Source: Bacillota bacterium (lineage in GTDB: Bacteria; Bacillota; Clostridia; Christensenellales; Pumilibacteraceae). Taken from it: a DNA stretch of 64,000 bases. This document shows, piece by piece, positions 1-10,500 of this stretch (positions are counted from its first letter, which is position 1; the number at the start of each line of letters is the position of its first letter). Location: contig WRAF01000005.1 in assembly GCA_009780325.1 (NCBI GenBank), positions 1 to 64,000 of the forward strand. The letters run 5' to 3'. A program made the position numbers and the translations under genes. The notes beneath the pieces were generated by a model. The model saw nothing but the letters and a program-made list of their open reading frames with translations, was not told the origin of the DNA and ran no database searches.

Positions 1-93
1 ATGAGCTTACTTTTATTTGTATGTGCCGTCAATATCATATTTCCAGAAAAATAAATAGCCGCATGTTTTCTTTGATATACTAATGTACACATA

Positions 94-211
94 AATAGAA
101 GAGATCTTATAAGCAGCATGACAAAATAGGATTTTTAAAGCAGCACAGAAATTACACTTATTAAACAAATTCAATTTATGTCATTCTGCTAAGCATCTCT
201 TATTTATTATT
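94..211. repeat. dispersed inverted-repeat element, family 1 (copy a)
   Basis: The gene-free first 266 bases hold one copy of an element seen repeatedly in this window. A left arm reading roughly AGAAGAGATCTTATAAGCAG and ATGACAAAAT is matched, inverted, by TTATGTCATTCTGCTAAGCA and TCTCTTATTT about 80 bases later. The same arms recur near 14.5, 33.4, 49.0, 58.2, 59.6 and 61.3 kb. It looks like a non-coding mobile or palindromic repeat. I see no gene in this segment. Confidence 0.6.
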
Positions 212-266
212 TAACATATGCACATATTTAAATATCTTTATATGTACAAATGCTTTAATACTTATT

Positions 267-2498
267 CTACTCCCCTACTTTAAACAATTTTTCATAGTCT
301 TTGACAGCCTTATCAATAAAATACTCTAAAGCGCTATTTCTCTTTGCAATATAATCATTATCCACCATTTTCTTGATTGTATAGTCCTCTCCTACAATCA
401 CTACCATCTTTTTTGCTCTTGTTATTGCCGTATATAATAAATTTCTAGTCAATATCATTGGACTAGTCATAGGCAAAGTAATCACTATTGCATCATACTC
501 AGATCCTTGGCTTTTGTGCACAGTAATCGCATAAGACAAAATAATCTCATCTAAATTGCTATCATATATTGCACGCCGCCCGTCTTCAAACAATACCTCT
601 ACCTGCCTTGGGTCATTAGATACACTCACAATCATGCCCATATCCCCATTAAAAACACCCTGACCTATCTCGCCGTCTTTTGCCCACTCTAAATTATAAT
701 TATTTGATATCTGCATCACTTTATCACCCTCTTTTAACACCATGTCTCCCACTATAATGCTGTCCTTGTTTCCCTTATTGATTGTCGCACTCAACATCTT
801 ATTTAGATTAATTGTCCCCGCCTCTCCATTTTTCATAGGAGATAATACCTGAATTTTATCCGCCCCAATCCCTAAATATTTAGGCAATCTATTAAAAACC
901 AAATCACACGCCAACAGAGCCATATTCATAGGCATTTTTTCTTTAATAAAATAAAAATCTTTTTTTTGTGTATCGTTATCATCACTTTTTAAAATTGGCA
1001 TCATTCCATTATTAATAAGATGAGCATTAGTAATAATTTTAGAACTTTGTGCCTGTCTATATATTTGACTAAGGCGCACTCCATCCACTTTTTTTATAAT
1101 ATCTTTTAGACAGTTGCCAGCACCAACAGACGGCAGCTGGTCACTATCCCCTAACATAACCACCTTTGTCCCATCCCTAATACTCCCTAATAACGCCGAC
1201 AACACAAATACATCCACCATACTCATCTCATCAATAATCACTACCTCACTATCCAATTGCTTGCCATCGTATTTTACACTCTTACCTATAGAAAATGTCC
1301 CAATCTGATTTCCACTGTTGCTAGCAAGCGCCCTATGAATTGTAAACGCCTGTTCATTTGTCGCCTCACTCATGCGCTTTGCCGCACGCCCAGTAGGAGC
1401 CAACAATAAACACTCTAAACCACTTCTATTAAACAAATTAATTAGACACTTAATTATAGTAGTTTTACCTGTACCAGGTCCGCCCGTTATAACACACACT
1501 CCACTTGTTAAAGCCATTTTTATTGCATTTTTTTGTTCATCATTAAACTCAATCGAATATTGCTTTTCATAATCATCAATATCTTTTTCTACTTCAGCTA
1601 TTTTTTCTTCACCGCCATTTTTTATCAAATTCACTAATTTTGCTGCACTGCCATACTCTGCTTGGTACACACCTTTTAAAAAGATGGCATCATCTAAACT
1701 AGGCAAAACTATCCTCTTAATCTTATTAAAACTAGCCAGTTCATCAATCATACCTAAAATCTTATCACTTTGACCTATCAACTTTTCTACCATTTCACAT
1801 AACTCATCCACAGTTAAATAAGTATGTCCGTTTCTATCAACTGCCTCTTTTAAGCAGTGAATAACTGCAGCCCTCACCCTAAAAGGAGAATCCTTTTGAA
1901 TCCCTACACTAAATGCTATCCTATCCGCCGTCAAAAATCCTATTCCATGTATATCCTCAATTAATTTATAAGGGTTTTTTTCTACAATGACTATAGTGTC
2001 CTTTTCATACTCTTTATAAATCTTAAGCGCCATATTAATAGTGATTCCCTTTTCTTGCAAATATATCACCGCCTCTTGAAGTACTTTATTTTTAATATAA
2101 TCTTCACTTATAGCCTCTGCTTTTGCTTTAGAAAATCCTTTAATTTTTGATAATAAATGCGGTCGCTCTTGAATGACTTTCAAAGACTCCTCTCCAAAAG
2201 TATCTACTATCCTCTTTGCCGATACTTCTCCCACACCCTTAAACAGCCCGCTTCCTAAATACCTTATCAATGCCTCTTTTGATTTTGGTTCTTCCTTTTT
2301 TATAGCAACAGCCTTAAATTGATTGCCAAACTTTGGATGAACAACAAATTCCCCATCCAATACAACATACTCGCCCTCTGATAATTTAGGAAAAAACCCA
2401 ACGGCAACAGTATCTACCATGCCATTAGAGATAACCAAAATATGAAATCCGTCATCACTTTTGAAACGAATTGTTTTTATTGTGCCTGTTAGTTTCAC
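267..2498 (-). CDS. recD2: RecD2-type ATP-dependent DNA helicase
   Basis: A 743-residue superfamily 1B helicase of the RecD2/TraA-like branch, the long RecD found in bacteria without RecBC and linked to 5'-3' DNA unwinding in repair. It begins with an OB-like domain (residues 1-70) and a helix-hairpin-helix region (about 80-200, with GSGLFKGVGEVSAKRI and IHGIGFLTADRIA). The Walker A motif GGPGTGKTT is at 339-347 and a DEMSM Walker B follows near 425. Near the C-terminus, SYAITVHKSQGSEYD and YTAITRAKK are helicase motifs V/VI. The length is normal for RecD2. It is the last gene of a minus-strand run after metK and a hypothetical gene, 27 bases downstream of the latter. Confidence 0.93.
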   Translation of the reverse strand: MKLTGTIKTIRFKSDDGFHILVISNGMVDTVAVGFFPKLSEGEYVVLDGEFVVHPKFGNQFKAVAIKKEEPKSKEALIRYLGSGLFKGVGEVSAKRIVDTFGEESLKVIQERPHLLSKIKGFSKAKAEAISEDYIKNKVLQEAVIYLQEKGITINMALKIYKEYEKDTIVIVEKNPYKLIEDIHGIGFLTADRIAFSVGIQKDSPFRVRAAVIHCLKEAVDRNGHTYLTVDELCEMVEKLIGQSDKILGMIDELASFNKIKRIVLPSLDDAIFLKGVYQAEYGSAAKLVNLIKNGGEEKIAEVEKDIDDYEKQYSIEFNDEQKNAIKMALTSGVCVITGGPGTGKTTIIKCLINLFNRSGLECLLLAPTGRAAKRMSEATNEQAFTIHRALASNSGNQIGTFSIGKSVKYDGKQLDSEVVIIDEMSMVDVFVLSALLGSIRDGTKVVMLGDSDQLPSVGAGNCLKDIIKKVDGVRLSQIYRQAQSSKIITNAHLINNGMMPILKSDDNDTQKKDFYFIKEKMPMNMALLACDLVFNRLPKYLGIGADKIQVLSPMKNGEAGTINLNKMLSATINKGNKDSIIVGDMVLKEGDKVMQISNNYNLEWAKDGEIGQGVFNGDMGMIVSVSNDPRQVEVLFEDGRRAIYDSNLDEIILSYAITVHKSQGSEYDAIVITLPMTSPMILTRNLLYTAITRAKKMVVIVGEDYTIKKMVDNDYIAKRNSALEYFIDKAVKDYEKLFKVGE

Positions 2499-2525
2499 CT
2501 ATTAAAAAATATTTTTCGCTTTCTT

Positions 2526-3263
2526 CTATCCTATTTTCTCTTCATCTACAACAATTACACTCTCTTTTAACTCTTGCATTTTTTTTGACAATTCTATTGA
2601 TTTACCTAATCCCATTGTATCTTGATATTCTGGTGGTTCTACTTCTTTAACTGTTGTATCAAAATCCTCATTATAAACTTCTCTATAGGTTTGTTTAAAC
2701 TCAATCTCTTTCCTGAATTCATTAAATAATGGCCATGTAGAGTATCCCAATTTCAAATTTTCATCTTCATTTCCTAATTTTTTCATTAATTTATAAGCGG
2801 CATTATAATCATTCATTAAAACATTTTTTGCTAAGAGAAAATCATTTTTACATTCTTCAAGATCAGAATATTTGAGATTTTTATCAATCGCCCTAATTAA
2901 TTCAGGCTTATTAATGAAACACATCTTTAATAACTTTGATAAAAATGACTCATAAAAACTAAACAATGATACTAACATACTAGAAATCAAAGTGTTCTGA
3001 GAAAAATATTGCAAATCTATTTCCTTCATAATATTGTTGTACTCATATACTTGTTTATAAGCAACAAATATTATCCCGTCCTCATTTTCCTTTATACTGT
3101 TCAATTTTTCAAACTCTTCTCTTTGTCCTTTCAATCCTTTAAGTTTAGAAGCAGTACAAGATATTAACATTTGCTCATTATTTTCTGCACTTTTAATTTG
3201 CATAATAAATGTTTTCAAAATTTTATCTGCTTCCAAATAAAAATTTTTATTTTTCATACGCAT
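2526..3263 (-). CDS. hypothetical protein, mostly helical
   Basis: A 245-residue soluble protein that I do not recognise. It is lysine- and glutamate-rich and predicted helical. Residues about 90-115 (TLISSMLVSLFSFYESFLSK) form an amphipathic or hydrophobic helix reminiscent of HEPN-like bundles, but no catalytic RxxxxH motif stands out, so that resemblance is only a guess. There is no signal peptide. It lies between metK (43 bases upstream) and recD2 (27 bases downstream), so the three are likely cotranscribed. A SD-like AGAGGATG precedes the chosen start, where two Met codons (MRMK) lie close together; either could be used. Confidence 0.6.
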   Translation of the reverse strand: MRMKNKNFYLEADKILKTFIMQIKSAENNEQMLISCTASKLKGLKGQREEFEKLNSIKENEDGIIFVAYKQVYEYNNIMKEIDLQYFSQNTLISSMLVSLFSFYESFLSKLLKMCFINKPELIRAIDKNLKYSDLEECKNDFLLAKNVLMNDYNAAYKLMKKLGNEDENLKLGYSTWPLFNEFRKEIEFKQTYREVYNEDFDTTVKEVEPPEYQDTMGLGKSIELSKKMQELKESVIVVDEEKIG

Positions 3264-3306
3264 CCTCTTTCTTTAATTTGCCAAATTTAAACTGCAAAAT
3301 TAAATA

Positions 3307-4458
3307 TTATTTCAATTTCTCCAACCTCTCCCAAGCCAACCCATTTTTGCCAAAATGCCCATAGTTGGTAGTCTTAGAAAAAATAGGGCTGGTTAAATCC
3401 AACTGCCTAATAATACTCTTTGGTCTAAAATCAAAATTATCTTCAATGATTTTTAAAATCTTATCTTTTTCTATCTTTTCTGTCCCAAATGTCTCAATAG
3501 ATATAGACACTGGCTGTGCTTTTCCGATAGCATATGCCACTTGCAGCTGCAATCTATCCGCATATCCTGCCGCCACTATATTCTTGCATGCAAATCGCCC
3601 ATAATATGCCGCACTCCTGTCCACCTTTGTCGCATCCTTACCACTAAACGCACCGCCGCCATGAGGGCAGCTCCCCCCATAGGTATCCACAATAATTTTG
3701 CGACCAGTTAATCCGCTATCACCATGCGGTCCGCCTTTAACAAAACGACCAGTAGGATTAATAAAATATTTTGTATCCTTAGTCAATAGTTTTTTATCAA
3801 CCACCTTTTCAATAACAAACGCTTTTATATCTTTATTGATTTGTTCTTGACTAGCCTCTGGATCATGCTGTGCGGATACTACAATCGTATCAACATAAAG
3901 CGGCTTATTATTCTCATCATAAGCAACTGTCACCTGAGCCTTTCCGTCAGGTCTTAAATATCCAATTTGTCCGCTTTTTCTTACTTTACTAAGCTGCTTG
4001 GTTAAAGCATGAGCTAGCATAATAGGCAACGGCATAAATTCAGGCGTCTCATTTGAAGCATAACCAAACATCATGCCCTGATCACCCGCCCCAATATTAT
4101 CCAATTCATCTTTAAGATGCTCTTTTTTATCAACACCCATAGAAATATCTTCAGACTGCTGATTGATATATGTCAACACAGCAACAGTATTATAATCAAA
4201 GCCATACTCAGGGCGATTATACCCAATTTCCTTAATAACTCTTCTTGCTACTCCAGGGATATCAATATACTTCTTAGTATTAAATTCGCCCATCACCAAC
4301 ACCATTCCCGTTGTGCAAGCCACCTCACAAGCAATGCGGCTATCCTTATCACCTGACAATGCCTCATCTAAAATAGCATCTGCAATAGCATCGCAAACCT
4401 TATCTGGATGCCCCTCACACACACTCTCTGATGTAAACAATTTATATTTACTCATCAA
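3307..4458 (-). CDS. metK: S-adenosylmethionine synthase
   Basis: Makes S-adenosylmethionine from methionine and ATP in the cytosol. The 383-residue length is standard. Visible signatures are the N-terminal [14 protein letters not shown], the [12 protein letters not shown] motif near residue 125, and the glycine-rich [19 protein letters not shown] loop near 260-280. Two Met codons open the frame (MMSKYKLF); AAGGAG sits upstream. Only 17 bases separate it from the upstream GalT-like gene, so it is probably in that transcript. I see no SAM riboswitch ahead of either gene. Confidence 0.97.
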   Translation of the reverse strand: MMSKYKLFTSESVCEGHPDKVCDAIADAILDEALSGDKDSRIACEVACTTGMVLVMGEFNTKKYIDIPGVARRVIKEIGYNRPEYGFDYNTVAVLTYINQQSEDISMGVDKKEHLKDELDNIGAGDQGMMFGYASNETPEFMPLPIMLAHALTKQLSKVRKSGQIGYLRPDGKAQVTVAYDENNKPLYVDTIVVSAQHDPEASQEQINKDIKAFVIEKVVDKKLLTKDTKYFINPTGRFVKGGPHGDSGLTGRKIIVDTYGGSCPHGGGAFSGKDATKVDRSAAYYGRFACKNIVAAGYADRLQLQVAYAIGKAQPVSISIETFGTEKIEKDKILKIIEDNFDFRPKSIIRQLDLTSPIFSKTTNYGHFGKNGLAWERLEKLK

Positions 4459-4475
4459 TAGTTATCTCCTTCTGC

Positions 4476-5807
4476 CTAAAATTCCCCATGCAATGCATCA
4501 ATAGGATTAGATATAGAAATTAATGCATTTTCTAAAGTTTTATTAATTTCATCTTTAACTTCTAAACTTGCCTCTAATGCACTAAATTTAGAATTACCTA
4601 TGCTGCCCATAATCCTATTAACAAACACACTATGTTTTGATAGATTCCCCTCTAATTTAGCAGGAGAAAACTTTTCTTCCTTAGTTAAAAATCTTGCCAC
4701 TTGCTCCATCGCCTCTTCATCATTTTTACCGATAGCAAACACCCCAAGCAAATTACATACACATTTAAGCTGCCCAAAATTAGAAAATTCTTCATTAACT
4801 GATTTATCAGATAACATGATTACTTCTAAGCAATAGTTAGCCTCAATTTTTCTTAATGAAAAAGCAACATTATTACCCTTTTCAATTTTCACCCATTTAT
4901 CTTTTAATTTAATCGCATATTCAATTAGTTTTTCACGATTGCTAGATAATAGTCTCACAGCACCTAAATACCAATCTACTGTAGTTATCCCAATATAAGG
5001 ATAATCCTTTGACTTGAATTTTGCTAAATCTGCCGCTCTTGCAAAAGGAGTAGGACGGTTTGTAATATTAAAATTTTCATGCTCAGAAGCGCAAGCCGCA
5101 ATAGAATAATTTGGCATCAAATTGACAAAATCAAACATTTTTTCTAAAGCTGCCTCATCCACAACATGCGGCTGATGATGCTCTGATACAATCTTACCCT
5201 GATTTTGCATTAAAGGGCGATTTTTAAAAAATAAAAACATACGCTCTTTATTTAATTCAATAGGAACCGCTCTTTTTAATAACTCATGAGAAAATCCCAC
5301 ATTATCATTACATTTTTTGCATTTCGGATAGACTTTTTTTGCCTTTTCTTCATTGTTGCAATTATAGTCTTGTCCAGTATACACTACCTCAATTTTACCT
5401 TTAGTCGCCTTAGCTTCCCATTTTTTATTAACAGGCTGAATATATCCGCTTTTAACACCATAATCTAACAAAAAATCAAAACCTTTTGCTATCGATGCCC
5501 CCATAAAAAGATCAGCCATCTCACCAGGACGCTTAGTTACACAATCCATGATTTTTCTTTTCAAATCCGATGCGCACTCTTGCGCAACAACCTTATTTGC
5601 AACAGCAAAATTAGCTAAAGCATTTAATAATTCAGCTGGATTATTCATGCTTTCAGCTTCATCATAGTTAATCTCATACTCTTCATAATCTTTTAAATTA
5701 AGCAAAGCTAAAATTTTGTTTCTAGCATAGACATAGTCTAATTCGTCTAACATTAAATGTGCATTTGCATAATGCAACAATGCTTCAATAGTTGGGAAAA
5801 TTTCCAT
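4476..5807 (-). CDS. GalT type-2-like protein lacking the catalytic HxH motif
   Basis: A 443-residue homologue of the Firmicute (type 2) UTP-hexose-1-phosphate uridylyltransferase. The N-terminal region, the YPKCKKCNDN zinc-type CxxC near 160-166, and the block KMFDFVNLMPNYSIA (about 223-237) align with that family. In true GalT2 enzymes the next segment carries GGSILSHDHFQGG, whose second His is the uridylylated nucleophile. Here residues 238-250 read ACASEHENFNITN, so the HxH pair is not preserved. The protein is also shorter than the usual roughly 490 residues. It may be inactive as a uridylyltransferase or have another substrate. The start has a good AAGGAGT site, directly preceded by a palindromic hairpin, and metK follows 17 bases downstream. 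Confidence 0.7.
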   Translation of the reverse strand: MEIFPTIEALLHYANAHLMLDELDYVYARNKILALLNLKDYEEYEINYDEAESMNNPAELLNALANFAVANKVVAQECASDLKRKIMDCVTKRPGEMADLFMGASIAKGFDFLLDYGVKSGYIQPVNKKWEAKATKGKIEVVYTGQDYNCNNEEKAKKVYPKCKKCNDNVGFSHELLKRAVPIELNKERMFLFFKNRPLMQNQGKIVSEHHQPHVVDEAALEKMFDFVNLMPNYSIAACASEHENFNITNRPTPFARAADLAKFKSKDYPYIGITTVDWYLGAVRLLSSNREKLIEYAIKLKDKWVKIEKGNNVAFSLRKIEANYCLEVIMLSDKSVNEEFSNFGQLKCVCNLLGVFAIGKNDEEAMEQVARFLTKEEKFSPAKLEGNLSKHSVFVNRIMGSIGNSKFSALEASLEVKDEINKTLENALISISNPIDALHGEF

Positions 5808-5813
5808 TTTTAT

Positions 5814-5850
5814 ATACTCCTTCTTACTTTTTATAAAAAGTAAGCAAAAA
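5814..5850 (-). promoter_or_regulatory. leader hairpin abutting the GalT-like ribosome binding site
   Basis: On the minus strand a perfect 22-base palindrome (half-site CTTACTTTTTA at 5823-5833 and its complement to 5844) sits directly before AAGGAGT, about 10 bases ahead of the start codon, and follows a T-rich stretch. An equivalent palindrome with the same spacing to GAAGGAGT precedes parA at 55.6 kb. The shared architecture suggests a common 5'UTR element, perhaps stabilising the mRNA or exposing the SD. Confidence 0.5.
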
Positions 5851-5869
5851 ATTTTTAATCATTTTTACT

Positions 5870-6580
5870 TTATTCTGGTTTTGCAACATTAATAAACTTT
5901 GCAACATTAAAACCTGTCCATGGATTAGTCTCAGGCGGAAAAACTTTAAAACTCAAAATTTGGTCGGTAGTCGGATGTTTAAATTTTAAATGATACGCAA
6001 ACAATGCTAAGTTTTGCCCTTTGCCAACATTTGCCCCATACTTTACATCCCCAAATAACACAGCCCCAGCGTTTGCCATCTGCACACGCACCTGATGCGG
6101 CCGCCCTGTCACCAAACTCACCTCAATCAAACTATATCCCCCCTCATCCTCACACACCACATAATCTAATATAGCCTCTTTTGCATTCTCATTTGTCGCA
6201 GGTGCAATCCTCACCCTATTGTTTTTCTCATCTTTTTCTAAATAATTTATTAACCGCCCCCTATTATCTCTTGGCCGCCCTATTGTCACACACAAATACT
6301 TTTTTTCAATTTCTTTTTTTCTCATTTGCTCGCTAAGCCTTGCCGCCGCCTTTGATGTTTTAGCAAACACCATTACCCCGCCAGTAGGTCTATCCAATCT
6401 ATGCACTAATCCTAAATATACATTGCCTAGCTTATTATGTTTTTCTTTTAAATATTCTTTAATAAGCGTAAGCATATCCTTATCACCTGTGCTATCCTCT
6501 TGAGACGGAACATTTTGCGGCTTTAGCACAACAATGACATGGTTGTCCTCATGGAGTATAATTAATTCTTCACTTTTCAT
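5870..6580 (-). CDS. RluA-family 23S rRNA/tRNA pseudouridine synthase
   Basis: Isomerises a specific uridine of structured RNA to pseudouridine. The catalytic block YLGLVHRLDRPTGGVMVFAKTSKAA, containing the family's HRLDRxTSG-like motif with the catalytic Asp, is plain, as is the later TGRPHQVRVQMA motif. I start it at the ATG giving MKSEELIILHED, 236 residues, rather than a longer frame that would overlap the previous gene. TGGAGG eleven bases upstream, inside the last codons of the methyltransferase gene, acts as SD, so the two are translationally coupled. No S4 domain is present. The exact target uridine cannot be told from sequence. Confidence 0.88.
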   Translation of the reverse strand: MKSEELIILHEDNHVIVVLKPQNVPSQEDSTGDKDMLTLIKEYLKEKHNKLGNVYLGLVHRLDRPTGGVMVFAKTSKAAARLSEQMRKKEIEKKYLCVTIGRPRDNRGRLINYLEKDEKNNRVRIAPATNENAKEAILDYVVCEDEGGYSLIEVSLVTGRPHQVRVQMANAGAVLFGDVKYGANVGKGQNLALFAYHLKFKHPTTDQILSFKVFPPETNPWTGFNVAKFINVAKPE

Positions 6581-6581
6581 T

Positions 6582-7487
6582 TCATTTGTTCCTCCATAAT
6601 CCACTGCACCCACAAGGCAAATAAATTTTTTCATCTGTGGGAATCGTCAATTCATAACCGTCCACAATGCCTTTTAAATCTTTTAACGCAAGACTAAGTA
6701 TATTTTTGATTACCGTCGGCTGCAGTCCAGTAGTATAGCTGTTTATTAAAAAGAATATTGGATTATCTGACAAAACTTTGCTAGCTTCTAAAACAAGCGA
6801 AAACAAGTTATCCTCTATTTTCCACATCTCTCCGTTTGGTCCTCGTCCAAAAGACGGGGGATCCATGATTATTGCATCGTACTTGTTGCCTCGCTTTACC
6901 TCTCTTTGCACAAACTTAAAGCAATCATCAATAATCAAACGAATATTTGTGTCCGATAATTTAGCATTTTGCGCCGCCCTATCCACCATACCTTTTGCCG
7001 CATCAACATGCGTCACCTTTGCCCCAGCTTTAGCACAAGCAATAGATGCTGCGCCTGTATAAGCAAATAGATTTAAAACGGTAATTGGTGATTTATTATC
7101 TTTTGTACAGTGAAGAACCCCATCCTTTTTAATTATATCTTGCTCTATCAATCCTCGCATTATATCCCAATTAATACTTTGCTCAGGAAACAACCCTGTA
7201 TGCTTAAAACCCATGGGTTTGATTAAAAAATTTAAGTCCTTATATGCTATTTTCCACTCACTAGGAAACGATTTAATCGTTTCCCAATAACCGCCGCCGC
7301 TTTTGCTGCGCTTATAAACCGCATTTAGTCCGCCATATTTTGATAGCTTAAAACTAGCAGGCCAAATGACTTGAGGGTCTGGTCTAAGCAGTATCACATC
7401 CCCCCACCGCTCTAACTTTTGTCCATCCCCTGTTGCTATTATTTGATAATCTTTCCAATTATTTGTTATACTTTGTCTTTCAGTCAA
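6582..7487 (-). CDS. class I SAM-dependent RNA methyltransferase (RlmI/RlmK-like)
   Basis: A 301-residue methyltransferase of the SAM-binding family found in RlmI/RlmK 23S rRNA methylases. The SAM-binding motif TVLNLFAYTGAASIACAKAGAKVTHVD lies near 135-160, and the active-site region YDAIIMDPPSFGRGPNGEMWKIE near 205-225. It lacks the N-terminal PUA domain of full RlmI. It overlaps the ribosome binding site of the downstream RluA-type gene, which fits a two-gene RNA-modification unit. Target base and RNA are inferred only. Confidence 0.85.
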   Translation of the reverse strand: MTERQSITNNWKDYQIIATGDGQKLERWGDVILLRPDPQVIWPASFKLSKYGGLNAVYKRSKSGGGYWETIKSFPSEWKIAYKDLNFLIKPMGFKHTGLFPEQSINWDIMRGLIEQDIIKKDGVLHCTKDNKSPITVLNLFAYTGAASIACAKAGAKVTHVDAAKGMVDRAAQNAKLSDTNIRLIIDDCFKFVQREVKRGNKYDAIIMDPPSFGRGPNGEMWKIEDNLFSLVLEASKVLSDNPIFFLINSYTTGLQPTVIKNILSLALKDLKGIVDGYELTIPTDEKIYLPCGCSGLWRNK

Positions 7488-7569
7488 ATGCTGCTCCTTT
7501 TTTTAAACGGCTGAAATTCTTACAATCGCTTATATGCTCCCCTCAATAAGAATCTTAATCCATTAAAAT

Positions 7570-10500
7570 TTAAACCCTTTTCACTTGCAATTTTACCAAT
7601 TTTCCATTGATATTGCTCTCTATCATTCCGTCAATTTGACCTATCACAATTTTACATGCCTGAACATCTTCTTTTATCTCACTCTCAAATTCTCTAATTA
7701 CCTGACCAATCTCATCATCTCCCGCCACACCTAACACAATCTTATCTGTCACTTCAAAACCACTATCCTTTCTCATAGCCTGCACTTTAGAAACCAACTC
7801 TCTATAATATCCTTCTTTAATTAGACTCTCATTTAACTTTATATCTAAAATGACACTAACACCATGCCCGCTTGCCGCACTAAATCCAGCTGCATTAATA
7901 ACATTAAATAAAATATCATCTTTAGCAAGCACAACTTTCTCTCCGCCCAATTCCACCTCATAATCACCATCCTTGACTGCATTATATACATTCATTCCAT
8001 TTTCAGCAAGGTGCTGTTTTATTAACCCCAGCTTAGCCCCATACTTTGGTCCAAGCGTCTTTAATTGCGGCTTTAATTCATAAGATACATACTCATCCGC
8101 ATTATTAATAAACTCTAATTCCTTAACATTAAGTTCACCTTTTAATATCTCAACCAACTCTCCATCCACCCTTTTTTCACTTGCAACAAGCATTCTTTTT
8201 AATGGCTGTCTTGTTTTAATATTTACAGTATTTCTAGCAGCACGCCCTAAATACGCCGCCTCTAAAATCAATGCCATTCCGTCCTCTAAATTTTTATCAA
8301 TGTACTTTTTATCAGCTTTTGGATAATCACATAAATGCACCGATTCAGCACCTTTTTCAACACGCCTAACGATATTTTGATAAATCATTTCACTCATAAA
8401 CGGCACAAATGGGGCTGTAATCAACGAAAGCATTTTTAAAGTATGATACAGCGTCATAAAACATGCCTGTTTGTCACTATCAAACCCACTCGCCCAAAAT
8501 CTCTCACGACTACGCCTAATATACCAATTAGACAGCTTGTCCACAAACTCAATTATCTCTTTAGAAGACTCAACAATCTTATAATCCTCTAAATTTTTAT
8601 CCACTTTTTCTATCAAAGAATTTAAACCCGACAACAGCCACTTATCCATTAAAGATAACTTGCATTTATTAAGATTGTACTTTGATGGATCAAACTTATC
8701 AATATCCGCATACAAGCAATAAAATGAATAGGTGTTCCATAAAGTCCCTAAAAACTTTCTTTGAGACTCTACTACCATGTCATATGAAAATCTAGATGAT
8801 AAATATAAAGCCGACCCAGAATAAAAATACCACCTGACTGCATCTGCCCCAGCCTTATCAATCACCTCATCAGGAGCAACAACATTGCCCTTTGACTTTG
8901 ACATTTTAATGCCATTTTTATCAGACACATGCCCTAGTACTATACAATTTTTAAAAGCAGGTTTATTAAATAAAAGAGCAGAAATAGCCAATAAAGTATA
9001 AAACCAGCCACGAGTTTGATCCACCGCTTCAGAAATAAATTGTGCCGGAAAAGTTTTTTCAAAAATATCTTTATTTTTAAATGGATAATGATACTGTGCA
9101 AAAGGCATGCTGCCACTATCATACCAACAATCTATCACCTCATGCGTGCGCTTCATTTTTTTACTGCACTTAGTACAATTAATTAAAACACTATCTACAT
9201 ATGGCTTGTGCAATTCAATGTCTTTTTTTATTCCGCCCCTTTCTATTAGCTCTGCCTTGCTTCCAATACACTCCATCGCCCCGCATTCACAAACCCAAAT
9301 AGGCAGCGGCGTCCCCCAATACCTTTCTCTTGACAACCCCCAGTCCACTACATTCTCTAAAAAGTTTGCCATCCTTCCCTTGCCTATACTATCAGGCAGC
9401 CAATTAATTTTTGCATTGTTCTTTAATAATTTATTCTTTAAGCTAGTCATTTTGATAAACCAAGTAGGTCTAGCATAATACAAAAGCGGTGTATCGCATC
9501 TCCAGCAAAACGGATAAGAATGCTCATATTTTTCAGTTGAAAATAATAAACCCTTTTCTTTTAATTCTTTAATCAAATGTTTATCCGCATCTTTGACAAA
9601 AACACCGGCATAGCTGCCAGACTCACTATTAAACTTGCCCGCCTCATCCACCAATTGAATAAATGGTAAATCATATTTTTTGCCGACTCTAGCATCATCC
9701 TCACCAAATGCAGGCGCAATGTGAACAACACCTGTTCCGCTGTCTAGCGTAACATAAGTATCGTTAGTGATAAAATGAGCTTTCAATTTTTTGTCATTCT
9801 GAGCACAACGAAGAATCTCATCCTTATTAACAGTCTTATTATAAAAATCAAACAACGGCTCATACTCTAAGTTCTCAAAATCTTTACCCTTTCTAGTTTC
9901 AACAATCCTGTATGTGCCATCCTCAAAATGCTTGCCTACTAACTCTTTTGCAAGTATATATCTACTTCCCTCACTCTCCACCACACTATACTCATAATCA
10001 GGATGCATACACAAAGCCGCATTAGACGGCAGCGTCCAAGGCGTTGTTGTCCACGCTAATATAAATAAATTATCATCACCCTTAAGCTTAAACTTAACAA
10101 CAGCCGTATCATCTTTAACATCTTTATATCCTTGTGCCACCTCATGAGATGACAGGGCAGTCCCGCACCTAGGACAATACGGTACAATCTTATGCCCCTT
10201 ATATATCAAGCCTTTTTTGAAAATTTCTGATAGCGACCACCAAACAGACTCAATATATTCATCACTATATGTCACATAGGGTTTGTCCATATCCACCCAA
10301 TAACCAATTCTATCCGACATTTTCTCCCACTCGCTAACATATTTAAACACACTCTCTTTGCACTTTTTTATAAACGACTCAACCCCATACCCCTCTATCT
10401 CGCCCTTTCCGTCCAGTCCTAAACTCTTTTCAACCTCAAGTTCAACAGGCAAACCATGCGTATCCCAGCCAGCTTTACGCCTAACATTAAACCCCTTCAT

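Noticed and set aside
5808-5869. SAM riboswitch ahead of the metK transcript
   Set aside because: Only a 22-base palindrome and SD are present; none of the SAM-I/II core motifs are visible and the leader is too short.
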